From Mesostigma viride (Eukaryota > Streptophyta > Mesostigmatophyceae > Mesostigmatales > Mesostigmataceae), in the NCBI GenBank assembly GCA_009746045.1, contig RPFO01000310.1:936234-1000233 (forward strand): a stretch of DNA of 64,000 bases, given 5' to 3'. Positions 33,301-42,943 of this stretch are shown here, piece after piece; position 1 is the stretch's first letter; each line of letters begins with the position of its first letter. Below the pieces are notes generated by a model, which did not search any database, was not told the origin of the DNA, and worked only from the letters and a program-made list of their open reading frames with translations. Position numbers and translations under genes: made by a program.

Positions 33301-33839
33301 AGGCATGGGAGTGGCTGCAGCGCTTCGTGCACGAGGCCTCGGAGACGTCCCTGCGCCTGTTTAGTATCTGCGCGCTGGGCGGCGCCAAGTCCTGGTGGTC
33401 AGGCATGTGTGCCGTGAAGAGGCTGACCTCTGGCAGCAACAGGGGCCTGCCGGAGTTCTCCCGTGAGTCGGGCTCCCTGTACCTCCCTCTCCCCGGAAAC
33501 GACGCCTGCCCCTCGTACGAGGCGTTCAGCGCGCGCATGTTTGCAGCGCTCAAGGTGCACGGGGAGTACGGCCAGCGCACCGAGGCGCAGCGTGCCCAGA
33601 AGATGGGCATGGAGGAGATGCAGGGTGTGGTGCGGGCGATGGCGGGGCAGGTGAGGGCGGGGGGCTGGTACCGCTGCCCCAACAGCCACCTGTACTGCAT
33701 CACCGAGTGTGGCGGTGCCATGCAGGAGAGCACGTGTCCCACCTGCGGGAAAGGCATTGGCGGGAGCCAGCACCGGTTGAGGGGTGACAATGCGAATGCT
33801 CTGGACGTGGATGGGGCGCAGAGACCTGCGTGGAACTGA
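30315..33839 (+). CDS. Effector exon A: ANK cap, coiled coil, kinase, HECT-like, RZ zinc finger
   Basis: Terminal exon of 1174 codons plus TGA, entered in phase 0 after the acceptor CACCACAG; there is no ATG at its start because it is internal coding. Residues (exon numbering) 1-25 are an ANK C-cap (EGKTPLDLAEEND). About 80-390 are charged, Glu/Gln/Arg-rich coiled coil. About 418-678 are a protein kinase with VVK Lys441, Glu452, HRDLKPEN Asp537, DFG Asp555, APE Glu586, DLW Asp602 and Arg666, so catalysis is expected; the glycine loop is atypical (RGAWRV). About 717-1082 fit a HECT E3 fold (LDVREGPGMVAPVLALF; LRTVGKILAKAVLQ; LMTDANKDLL; a C-lobe with PSYEAF), but the usual TCFN cysteine motif is not present. 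About 1116-1154 are an RZ finger (GGWYRCPNSH, ECGG, CPTCGKGIGG; ligands Cys1121, His1125, Cys1132, Cys1141, Cys1144). Probably a cytosolic phosphorylation-ubiquitin signalling protein. The function is inferred. Confidence 0.9.
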   Translation, partial: EGKTPLDLAEENDKVEVAQSLREAEGDVFTEIDWPTHQLTPQPGFLASLEGMVPGIQETWTLAQTAHRMGVMVEGSALDVARLGEELRQEDQRNKEQLTQAQAQEEAMHRKLAHLRRNITDVAAARERDEAVQAYASRLQTLHETLEKKAGLSEQRHKQQLKLREVVGLFDISQETLPANHAGKGPEPDMQASGRLALAQLRGVVKDCNDELMPAAVATQKAMEHLQACLEKQQSIAAKLRGRLNAAVQSGQRFAASVLSQLKGETPEEDGRHARKMSEITSLREKEMHRMMALRESIPGTLSRLAAAQQESKLIQRQLRNTRLDILDAVDDGHTGQLQQLKEKERVLLEQISKLAAEQATLSESLADAKPQQWYPDLLAQEERIKELHKFLPAGASRDLMDNEWNLSKFRDSPGTPLVSARGAWRVRLVEDWNGKKWVVKEMGPGPELRREVNRLKALQHPLVIPLERVFIDNNVAYLQMPYYKNGNLRGWVDSIVGAQKGAACLTTQQGAQVWSTMKQVFQAVAFLHRKGIVHRDLKPENVLLQDDGQIALCDFGVSHDVLAHLQTTKATLPMGGHTACYAAPEVLAGKGVSASNPYTEDLWSLGVMLLELAGTRLSWNPTTSRLEGEQGRPINTADLLVGKSKWHRDLITLADSLLQKDPDARPSADAVLASEFFQQDPSASQVQQNRHLLLLTSHLAKLRQSPQGGGRPKTHVMRLDVREGPGMVAPVLALFAREAGVKPEETVVGEHAGVRIPLSEVLHNFFEAVVLPAAGLFEQGKGDGEDASGSGAASQVREGVAFLPSVCQARGAKATKSHRQRLRTVGKILAKAVLQCIHVPVQFCSALFCALVAKDDLTQYSTADCLEMLAEFDPTDARRMRITLAMKHGDGESGITLGALMGDASADETLMTDANKDLLVRKAIHHRLVLTRAAELAQVRAGFLCLDWEPLLGVLSPFDLMTLFFGTDYLDVSRVSQAFQLDVASWEGREAQGQQAWEWLQRFVHEASETSLRLFSICALGGAKSWWSGMCAVKRLTSGSNRGLPEFSRESGSLYLPLPGNDACPSYEAFSARMFAALKVHGEYGQRTEAQRAQKMGMEEMQGVVRAMAGQVRAGGWYRCPNSHLYCITECGGAMQESTCPTCGKGIGGSQHRLRGDNANALDVDGAQRPAWN

Positions 33840-34760
33840 GTGGGCGCTGCTAGTGCACGGCCTGCAGCCATTCCACTACTTGGGCTTTTGTGATAATGTC
33901 GTCGCCTCGTTCTACTTGGATTCGAATGGGCCTGGCATGCTTAGCTTGAGCTGCAAACAGCAGTGCACATGGGTTACAATGCAACGCGGACCATCCGCAG
34001 AGACGGCCAGGTGCATCCTGCGCAAATTCAATGCGATGCTAAGCACACTGTTTGGTGTTGGCAGCTGATCTTCGGCAGTGCTGACAATGTTGGGGTGAAA
34101 TTTTCATGGTGACACACTCTCCTCTTCCATGCATTCTTTGGTACAAAGCCAAGGGCTTGATCTGTCACACCTTATTTAGCCCTTCAAGTCTGCCTTGTAC
34201 AGCAGTGAACATTATTTGCCTAGTCTGTCCTAGTTCGCCTGCACAACCGGGATGTGGGGAGATCTGCTACTCTTTAACTCAGTTACGTGCATGGGCGTTT
34301 GGAATGATACTGGCAACAGTTAGCTGCACGCTAGCCACTTGCAGACGGGCATGTAGAGGTTTTGACGGGTTGTAGCTAGCTAGTTATTATCATACTGGTT
34401 GCCTCTTTGATACTGTTGCATGGTACTGAATGGCATGCGTGCCATTGAGGGGTGTTTCATCGATAAGGGTGGGAAAGGATGGCAATGAAAGAAGATTTTC
34501 AATACAAAGTTTTAACAAATGGTCAATGGCAACATGGGAGAAAAATCTTCTGATATAAGATGGAAAATACAAAAACAAAGCATGCATGCATGCATGCATG
34601 CATAATTTTAGTGACGAAAAGTGTGCAAATAGGCCATGGCTACATGATTCATGAAAAAACCAATGCCATGCCTGCCTCTTCTATTGTTTACTATCTAAAG
34701 TTCCACCATGTGCAAGAATGAACAGGTTCATGGTGACAGGGCACAAACTTGCCAATTAAC
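33840..34760 (+). repeat. 3' flank of locus A, duplicated at locus B
   Basis: Probably 3' UTR and downstream DNA. It matches 57531-58475 almost base for base at first (for example GGGCGCTGCTAGTGCACGGCC, GGATTCGAATGGGCCTGGCATGC) with increasing small indels further on. It carries a CATG microsatellite at 34581-34603 that is shorter in the other copy. A 94-codon frame (33784-34068) is open in both copies but overlaps the effector stop in another frame and looks incidental. No AATAAA or TGTAA-type signal could be assigned. Confidence 0.7.
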
Positions 34761-35404
34761 GGCCTGCATGCCTGGCAGTAGGCATGGTGGGGTGCTGCCG
34801 TGTGGACTTGTTGAGTTGAGTTGAGTTTGTTTCCGCGCCGGTGGTCCGACAGGGCTACTAATAGTGGATCCATAGGCTGGTCCGGCCTTATGGGGGTGGC
34901 AAACAAGCCGGTGTGGAGTGTGCACCGACGTGGTCGACCCCTCGTACAGCGTGCAGATGACAGCAATTAGGGGGGTGGGCATGCCAGCGCTGGCACTGAA
35001 GGACAAGCCACAGAGTGTCCCAGCGGTGGTTTGGCAACGTTGAGGGCATGCGCACAGCCAAGTATTATTGTTGCAGCCCGACATATGGCTCGCATAATAA
35101 CGATAGGGATTTGTGCGCGGACTTGCCTCTGTTTACCTACTCGAGAGATTCCGGGGAACCGGATTTGTTTGCAATGGCATTTCATTTTGGGTTCCCGGCC
35201 TCGAGCTTGGCGCTTTGAACCTGGACTGGTCCGGATCTGACTGGGAAACGCCAAAAACAAAAGCACACCAGCAGGTCGACCCCTTGTACTGTGTGCATGC
35301 CGATGATAGCACTCAGGGAGTGGGTACGCCAGCACCAGGGAGTACAGGTCACGGATATCAGGGAGTGTCCCAGCAGTGCCGGTGGGCACAGCCAAGGATA
35401 ATTG
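34761..35404. other. Intergenic sequence, no gene recognised
   Basis: Present in the locus A flank but not matched in the locus B flank, where retrotransposon remnants occupy the corresponding place. It contains two similar segments, near 34925-35060 and 35275-35400 (shared GTCGACCCCT.GTAC, GTGTGCATGCCGATGA/GTGCAGATGACAG and AGTGTCCCAGC words), that is, a local direct duplication of about 350 bp offset. Confidence 0.5.
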
Positions 35405-36036
35405 TTTCAGCCCACATAACCTGCGAAAATTATAAAGAGGGAACGCATGTTGGCCTGTGGTTACTAACACTACCTCAAGCACCGGCACCTGGCCTGCACA
35501 GACAACACGGGCGCGTCAGATCGGTGAGCTGGCACCAAGCCCACCCAGCCCGGGCGCCGGCTATCCCTACCTGGTCCCCCCCTAGCTGCGCCACCCAGGT
35601 CGTCACCATTGGATCGACCTTCCAGGACAGGCTCCGTCGGGGCATGTGCTATCCCTGAGAAGACAGGCGCGTGCCCGGGGGCATCCAGATTCATCACGCA
35701 TCTGGGGGCAGATGATCCGCAAAGAGCTCTGGCACAAGGTTGTGCTAGCCACAGTCCCCAAGTCCGAGGGGAAGCTGCGTGTGACACGGATTGGCAAACA
35801 ATGTGGGCCGTGGCGCCTGCCCTTGTACCACTACATAGACCGTTCTACGCATGCGCTTTACCATCCATCCCACCCCACTCATGGAGGATTTATGCCCACG
35901 TGGCGCAGTCATGTGTTTTCATTAAATATTATATCATCAGCCAACATGTTCTACAAAGGTCTAAAACCCAGCTGGGCCCAGCCCCCCAGCATGTCGGATA
36001 ACTTATGATTAGAAAGCGAAATAGAGGCATGTACAC
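35405..36036. repeat. Intergenic duplicate, copy 1
   Basis: Matches 63355-64000 over its whole length (for example GCGTCAGATCGGTGAGCTGGCACCAAGCCCACCCAGCCCGGGCGC; TATGCCCACGTGGCGCAGTCATGTGTTTT). Open frames of up to 181 codons show no recognised domain and are not preserved between the two copies, which argues against coding. It continues past the window edge in the second copy. Confidence 0.75.
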
Positions 36037-37010
36037 TTCCGTATCATGACACCACCAACGTCAACCATGCACTAGAGGCCAGCTAGTTTGGGCGGTGCAT
36101 GTGATGGAGACAAGAAAAGGTTACCTGCGACTGTCAGGCTTACAACGCCGCTGTATCTGCTGAAGGCTTCCCCATGCACTCATGCATTATGACGCAATAT
36201 GACCACACCATCCATGCAATCATAGCATGCAGCCGCCCCAGACACCGCATGACCAAAGGGACATGGGCTGGACACTCCCCACCCCCATGCCACCTGGCCA
36301 CCCCACCCACCCAGGCAGCGTGGCCGAAGCTGCATGAAGCCCACATGTACTGGTTAAAGAACTGGGCACTGGGGAATGCCTTGCACGCAAATGCCCACAC
36401 GCATACGATCTGGGTATGCTTACACATAGGACTGCCTGCCGTACCGGGAAGGTAAGGCAGCGGAACACTCACACACCGGGTCACCGGCCATGACTTCACC
36501 ATTACTTCCTCGAGCTTGCTCGTGCTTCCCTGGTACGTGGGGCACCGCCCACCTCGTGCCGGACCAGCACCGCCTTCATCCACAGTTCGGCCACTTTGAT
36601 AGAGGCACAGAAGCGGCTTGTGTTCAACCCACTGGCCGGTATTCCGTATCTACCAGTCAAGTGAGCCCTGACACTAACCTGCGTGGCTCCAGGGGGCCAA
36701 GCCTTTCTCAGTTACCGGCAGGCACTTACTTGGCTGGTCAGACGTCTTCCGTTTGGTTGAAGACCACAACAACCCTAGTCCTCCCTCCTTTCTCTGAGGG
36801 TTATCCGTGCTGATTTATCCCAGTCCATGTGGTGCAACCCAGGCCAGGATGAAGATCAAAAGTGTCCCTCTCCGCACTGTATGACAGGAATCCATTATGC
36901 GAAGCTGAGGTTGCTGTCCCAGCTCCCAAACCGCTGGCCTCCTCTTTCCTGCGCAGCCCTGCTGAAGCAAGTGCATGGAATATGTGGGGTACCGTGTGAC
37001 CAGCTGCGAT
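36037..37010. other. Intergenic sequence, no gene recognised
   Basis: Short conflicting open frames on both strands (up to 147 codons on the minus strand at 36140-36583) without recognised domains or splice-linked coding. Nothing else seen. The last 20 bases lead into the 88-bp satellite. Confidence 0.45.
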
Positions 37011-38197
37011 GTTGGGTGGAGCTGTAGTTGCGTGACAAACAGGCGGAGAATGCTCTATCATACGCCAATGTGAGGTCGGGTGTTATACCAGTCAGCATGT
37101 TGGGTGGAGCTGTAGTTGCGTGACAAACAGGCGGAGAATGCTCTATCATACGCCAATGTGAGGTCGGGTGTTATACCAGTTGTGATGTTGGGTGGAGCTG
37201 TAGTTGCGTGACGAACAGGCGGAGAATGCTCTATCATACACCAATGTGAGGTCGGGTGTTATACCAGTCAGCATGTTGGGTGGAGCTGTAGTTGCGTGAC
37301 GAACAGGCGGAGGATGCTCTATCATACGCCAATGTGAGGTCGGGTGTTATACCAGTTGCGATGTTGGGTGGAGCTGTAGTTGCGTGACGAACAGGCGGAG
37401 AATGCTCTATCATACACCAATCTGAGGTCGGGTGTTATACCAGTTGCGATGTTGAGTGGAGCTGTAGTTGCGTGACGAACAGGCGGAGAATGCTCGATCA
37501 TACGCCAATGTGAGGTCGGGTGTTATACCAGTTGCGATGTTGGGTGGAGCTGTAGTTGCGTGACGAACAGGCGGAGAATGCTCTATCATACACCAATGTG
37601 AGGTCGGGTGTTATACCAGTTGCGATGTTGGGTGGAGCTGTAGTTGCGTGACGAACAGGCGGAGAATGCTCTATCATACGCCAATGTGAGGTCGGGTGTT
37701 ATACCAGTTGCGATGTTGGGTGGAGCTGTAGTTGCGTGACGAACAGGCGGAGAATGCTCTATCATACACCAATGTGAGGTCGGGTGTTATACCAGTCAGC
37801 ATGTTGGGTGGAGCTGTAGTTGCGTGACAAACAGGCGGAGAATGCTCTATCATACGCCAATGTGAGGTCGGGTGTTATACCAGTTGCGATGTTGGGTGGA
37901 GCTGTAGTTGCGTGACGAACAGGCGGAGAATGCTCTATCATACACCAATGTGAGGTCGGGTGTTATACCAGTCAGCATGTTGGGTGGAGCTGTAGTTGCG
38001 TGACGAACAGGCGGAGAATGCTCTATCATACGCCAATGTGAGGTCGGGTGTTATACCAGTCAGCATGTTGGGTGGAGCTGTGGTTGCGTGACGAACAGGC
38101 GGAGAATGCTCTATCATACGCCAATGTGAGGTCGGGTGTTATACCAGTTGCGATGTTGAGTGGAGCTGTGGTTGCGTGACGAACAGGCGGAGAATGC
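37011..38197 (+). repeat. 88-bp satellite array (13.5 copies)
   Basis: Starts of GTTGGGTGGAGCTG occur at 37011, 37099, 37187 and onward every 88 bp to 38155, giving thirteen full copies plus about 43 bp. Each copy carries GAACAGGCGGAGAATGCTC and GGTCGGGTGTTATACCAG. Variants alternate (GTTGCGATG versus GTCAGCATG before the start; CATACGCC versus CATACACC), suggesting partial dimer (176-bp) higher-order structure. The period is not a multiple of three and there are no unique spacers, so it is neither coding nor CRISPR. Confidence 0.95.
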
Positions 38198-40818
38198 AAC
38201 TATCTGTGGCACCGATTTAGGAGTGCCAGAAGGGCATGCGAGGACATGGGGGCGAACCAGTAGCGTTGAGGGGGGCGGCATTGGGGTTTTCATGTCCTGC
38301 TCAGGTGCAGAGGAAACAATCTCAAGGAAGAAGCAGTCAAACGAGGTCTCAGCACCAAAGCAGTAGTGTTGGGGGGGGGCGACAAGGGGGTGTGCATGTC
38401 CAGATCAGGTACAGAGGAAAATCATCGCAAGGAAGTAGCTCTCAGTCGACAAAGCAAAGGTCTTTCACCGGAGATGGAGTCTTTTGTCTCAGCACTACCA
38501 AGGGATCATGCAGGGAAGGTTGGACCAGGTTTACGTCATCAACATTCCTTCCTCTGTACCCCTGCTAGGGGAATAGGGAAAATCTCGAGGTACAGGCAAA
38601 GAGAAGGGATGCTGGCAAGCAGATGAATGCCACTGCAAGGGGCCCAAACTACCCAATGAAGGAAACATGCAGGGTCGCTCATCTAAGCAGCCTAGCCCTC
38701 AGAGGTACCTGATCCTGTCGCTGGCTAACGAAGGCATGCTGCAATAATATTTGGAGGTCGGGCCCTGCCTTGAAAGGGGAGGTGTTAAGGAGGAAGGGAG
38801 GGGGGATGAAAGAGAGCGGAAAGCAAGGCTGGTTAATCAACGTGTCATAATGCCGGTGTAATACCCAGCATCGCAATGTAATCTCTCCTGCATGGCGAGG
38901 CAGAGTTCTTTCACGCCTGTCCTCAGACTTACACGACTGGAGAACAGGATACTGAGATTGCTCGGATCAGCAGAGCCAATACCGAAATAAGGCACTTTTT
39001 CGGAATGGCCTACCAGTCTACCGCACCTTGAAAGATCGGCGCCCCATGTCAGTATACCAACGTGCAATTCATGGCGTCATCCGGAGCGTTATCTTAACTT
39101 TTCCGTGCAAAGCTGCGGACAGGACAGCATTCCTGCAGGTGCCATCCGGATAGCATGCAACCTTGCCGGGATGATAAACCTCCAATAACGACGAGACCGT
39201 GTCCTGCCATGAAAGTATTGCCTCACAGAATTCAACAGTGAAACAAACATACTGCCAACACCAACGCGCAGCTCAGAATTTGAAGTCATGGGCTTTCTGT
39301 GACGCACAACGATCGTAATGCCGCGGCAAACTGGGCAAACCGCAAAACCCAGGTTGTGCTTGGGCGGCGATCTCGAGGACAGGACCCGTGATTACTAGAA
39401 ATACGTTTCTCATAAGGCGAGCAGCGAACAGCGAAGAGCAACGTACGTTTTTACTTGCAAAGAGTAGCCCACCCATTCCCGTCCGCAAAGCATATGGATT
39501 GATTCATGGATCATTGCTTTTCGTCGGCTGGCTTCAAGCATATACACTGCAGTACCAAACTATTTCACTTCAACATGGGACTTGCGGGGCCATCACGCCG
39601 GCCGGTGCGGTGGGGCGGATCCTTTACGCTTCCATAGCAACCTCTTTTGTATTGAAAGGCTTTTTATAACCGCCAATGTACATAGTGTTACCTGCAAGGC
39701 GGCAACCTTAGCCTGCCATTTCTGCCCTGTCGGGTTGTGTATCTGTGGTGCACGGATGCATCGACTGCATGCCACATGGCATCGGGAGCAAAACCTTCTG
39801 ATTTTGCGCAAGTCACGTGCCTTGGTGCCACGCGCCACACGGTCCAGGCGCTGCCAGCGCATCGCCACCGGATGTACGTGCAACTTTATCCGAAGACAGG
39901 CAGAATTATACGCGCGCTAAGCTTACGGTCAGTACGCCACAGACGGGGCTGGGGACTGAAATCTAAAGCAATTTCCATGGCGCTGGGAACGCCAAGGAAA
40001 CGGAAAGACTAATGTTCTTTGCAAGTGTAATATACATCGTTTCCCCCGTTCCTTTCTCGGACTTCTTTTTGTCTACAAATTAGTAGGACTTTCAATTCGC
40101 ACGAAGCACGGGGACTGACTAGCCTGAAAGTCAGTGAAAAACGTCGACCCAAATTAAATTCGGCAGGAAGCCGAAAGGTGATTTGGCTCGCCGTACCGTG
40201 TCGAGCCCGTAGATTATTTACATTCTGGTGACCTCCCATTTATGGTCTATATCCGTCGTCAACTCACAGGCAGAGCTCCGACAAGGGCCGGGGGACAACG
40301 CACGATAATGGTCAAGAGGTGATGTGGATGCTTAGTGCCAGCCAGACCGTTCCCTGCCCTCTAAACACAAGATGAAACAGCTGTGAATAGGCAAAGGGGC
40401 TGCAAAGTTTTGCAATGCCATGCCGCGCATCGGCGAATAGCGGGGCGCGAGTAAGGCGGAACGATAAGGCTACCAAGCCTAGAATTCCTGGACTGCCGTC
40501 GGCTTGCCACCGCGTTCTCGTCTCTGAATAATGGTAAGAGACGGAGATATTGGCTGGTGCGTGCGTAGCCCCCCGCACCCCCCTGAACCTTGCATGTTTG
40601 GCCCGCTGTACTGGAACATGCTTACCCCTGTCGGTAGCGCATGCAAGCATGCTGCATGGGGTGCCTTGAGTTAGTTCTTGTTTTCTTAACTGCCTCAAAC
40701 TCCCATCCCAGCCATTCCTCCTTGACTATCGTTTCTTCTTGGTTGTATTCCTGAATTTGGCATATGTCAGGGATGGCTTTGGGCTAACGCAGGGAGCTAA
40801 ACGTCTCAGGGGTGCAAG
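38198..40818. other. Sequence between satellites, no gene recognised
   Basis: About 38262-38500 holds roughly two imperfect copies of an about 120-bp motif (CAGAGGAAA..ATC.CAAGGAAG). The remainder has open frames up to 128 codons on both strands, without recognised domains. It precedes the first locus B ANK exon, so the unknown first exon of locus B could lie here. Confidence 0.4.
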
Positions 40819-41550
40819 CTGAGGGCAATCATGGACCCGCAAATGGGGTGCACGTGTGTCTCATCGCTCGCTTGGCCAGCATGCCCAGCTCCTGCGGATG
40901 CTGAGGGCAAGCATGGACCAGCGCATGGGGTGCACGTGTGTCTCATCGCTTGCTGTTCCTGTGGATGCTGAGGGCAAGCATGGACCAGCGCATGCATGGG
41001 GTGCACGTGTGTCGCATCGCTTGCTTGGCCAACATGCCCAGCTCCTGCGGATGCTGAGGGCAAGCATGGACCAGCAAATGGGGTGCACGTGTGTCTCATC
41101 GCTTGCTTGGCCAGCATGCTGGGTCCTGTGGATGCTGAGGGCAAGCATGGACCAGCGCATGCATGGGGTGCACGTGTGTCGCATCGCTTGCTTGGCCCGC
41201 ATGCCTGGTTCCTGTGGATGCTGAGGGCAAGCATGGACCAGCGCATGGGGTGCACGTGTGTCTCATCGCTTGCTTGGCCAGCATGCCTGGTTCCTGTGGA
41301 TGCTGAGGGCAATCATGGACCAGCGCATGGGGTGCACGTGTGTCTCATCGCTTGCTTGGCCAGCATGCGTGGTTCCTGTGGATGCTGAGGGCAATCATGG
41401 ACCAGCGCATGGGGTGCACGTGTGTCTCATCGCTTGCTTGGCCAGCATGCCTGGTTCCTGTGGATGCTGAGGGCAAGCATGGACCAGCGCATGGGGTGCA
41501 CATGTGTCTCATCGCTTGCTTTGCCAGCATGCCTGGTTCCTGTGGATGCT
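40819..41550 (+). repeat. 82-bp minisatellite grown from ANK-unit intron
   Basis: About nine copies of GCTGAGGGCAAGCATGGACC, then AGCGCATGGGGTGCACGTGTG and TCTCATCGCTTGCTTGGCC, ending TTCCTGTGGAT. The last copies are exactly 82 bp apart (41219, 41301, 41383); earlier ones vary by small indels. The final copy runs straight into GGATGCTGACATACGTGC, the normal pre-acceptor block of exon B1, so the array appears to be an amplification of that intron segment. Open frames in it are repeat artefacts. Confidence 0.85.
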
Positions 41551-41621
41551 GACATACGTGCACGCATGCTTTGGGCTGTGTGATTGGAACGTGTTGGGAT
41601 TCCTGTGGCTGCTGCGTTCAG

Positions 41622-41717
41622 GCCGACACCCCACTGCACGAAGCATCAGAGGAAGGCCGTCTGGATGTCGTCCGGCAACTCCTCACAAGTGGTGCAGACA
41701 TAGAGGCCAAGGATGAG
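41622..41717 (+). CDS. ANK exon B1 (32-residue variant)
   Basis: Ninety-six bp, phase 0, acceptor CGTTCAG and donor GTCAGT at 41718. ANK core ADTPLHEASEEGRLDVVRQL, then LTSGADIEAKDE. It is one codon shorter at the 5' end than the 99-bp norm. It lies directly after the 82-bp minisatellite. Confidence 0.8.
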
Positions 41718-42844
41718 GTCAGTTCAGGTTTTAGTGGTCTACTGGATGTGGGGTTCCCCAACCGTTACGCAAATTTGAAGGATTGCAATGCGCACAGTCG
41801 TTTAGCAGAAACTAGAGAGCAGGCCTGCCCACGCTTTCCCCCCACTTTCATGCCCCTGTAATCGAGGTTGCTCGCAAAGAATATTGGATCTGGCTGCTGG
41901 CCAGATGAATGCTACGGACCCAGACACTAAACATGGTTTTTCAACGAATGACCATTGCAAGAGCTTATGTAGCTGTTTGTCTGTGTCGTCTGACAGCGCC
42001 CAATCATCCACAGATGGCTCCCCACCCTTGAATTGTCCTCTTTCCAATTACAGATACCTGGGAAAGATGAGCAGCTCATTGTGAGCAGCTCAGATGTCGG
42101 CTCATTTTTTGAAGCTTACGATCTATGTCACCTGCCCAGTGGACTCTTGTTTGTTTGGTGCATCGTCGCATTTCCAAGGTTTGACCTTGGCTGTCATTGA
42201 GCCATGCTGTTGAGGTCATGCCATGTGGGACAGCACCACGCACCGTGTCGTCCAGTACAAACTGATTTTTTGCCAGCCTTGTATTCCTGTTTGCATTATG
42301 TCCCACTAATCCCAGTAACGCTTCGATTTGACTTCTGCCCAGAACAGCCGCTTGCTTGAGCCCATGTGCAGGCAAGACACCTGTATCGGTATCCTAGTGC
42401 AAACTTAAACGGGTCTTTCCCAATCCTTTTTGTTGGCGGCACTCCGATCACGTATTCCAACCGCATCCCATCCCCTTCCACTGCGCACAATTTTACTTGC
42501 CCTTTGCTCGTCTGCTCTGGTATCTGAGTCAAGTTTTGCTGCATTCATGTGCTGTGCGTTCCAGCATCGACGTCGGTGGTAATCCTGAGTGCAAGGGGAA
42601 GCTAGGCAGTCATCATTAAGCTAGTAGTGTGCTACAGCTACTTTGGCGAAGGAGGTCATTATCTCAAGATTGTATTGATTAGTCCCGGTAGCTACTATGT
42701 ATCATGCGGTCCACCTGGGTAAGGGCTCATCCATGGTCAAGCAAGTATGCTTGGTTGTTGCGGACGGCGACATCACAGTGTGCTCTGTCTGGGCTGTGTG
42801 CACGGTTGCGATGTCACGACCGCTATCTATGCTGCTGCCCTCAG
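41718..42844 (+). other. Intron between B1 and B2
   Basis: From about 41885 it parallels the locus A intron before A15 (16440-17640): GCTGCTGGCCAGATGAATG, CCCAGTGGACTCTTG.TTGTTTGGTGCATC, GTGCTGTGCGTTCCAGCATCGACG and AGGGGAAGCTAGGCAGTCAT. No exon found in either. Confidence 0.6.
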
Positions 42845-42943
42845 GATGGGTACACCCCGCTGCATTGCGCATCAACGAAAGGCCATCTGGAGGTTGTCCG
42901 GCATCTCATCACAAGCGGCGCGGATGTGGACGCCAAGGACAAT
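42845..42943 (+). CDS. ANK exon B2
   Basis: Ninety-nine bp, phase 0, acceptor CCCTCAG and donor GTCAGT at 42944. ANK core DGYTPLHCASTKGHLEVV, then RHLITSGADVDAKDN. The upstream intron is of the A15 type while the downstream intron (GTCAGTGATGACTGCATGCAGTGGGCA, then an 81-bp block) is of the A8 type, so the unit is a mosaic. Confidence 0.85.

Larger units (their letters stand above)
2278..33839 (+). other. Locus A: ankyrin-exon array joined to kinase-HECT-RZ effector
   Basis: This is a gene-scale model. Eighteen splice-competent single-ANK exons (6548 to 28196) lead in phase 0 into the terminal exon at 30315. Seventeen are 99 bp and one is 102 bp, so any subset can be joined without breaking the frame. 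Joined completely they would code 595 residues of ANK repeats plus 1174 residues of effector. Four more ANK exons are damaged (2278, 10026, about 15542, about 27910), and one is missing behind a surviving acceptor at about 29033. The start codon and first exon were not found. The array could also be more than one gene, or a pool of alternatively used or dead cassettes. cDNA would be needed to tell these apart. Nothing suggests a second strand of coding. Confidence 0.7.

Noticed and set aside
31488-33332. 614-codon minus-strand open frame opposite effector exon A (and 460 codons opposite effector B)
   Set aside because: Antisense shadows of a GC-rich coding exon; no recognisable domains, and the plus strand has clear kinase, HECT and RZ motifs.
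33784-34068. 94-codon frame overlapping the end of effector A, also open at 57475-57759
   Set aside because: Open in both copies only because the copies are near identical; it overlaps the RZ coding in another frame and has no recognised domain.
35113-36008. Frames up to 181 codons in the intergenic duplicate
   Set aside because: Not preserved between the two copies (35405 and 63355 regions), so not supported as coding.
37011-38197. Possible CRISPR array (regular 88-bp repeats)
   Set aside because: The entire 88-bp unit is repeated without unique spacers and the genome is eukaryotic; this is a satellite.
40806-41563. Overlapping 60-170-codon frames on both strands
   Set aside because: They follow the 82-bp minisatellite in every frame; repeat artefact.
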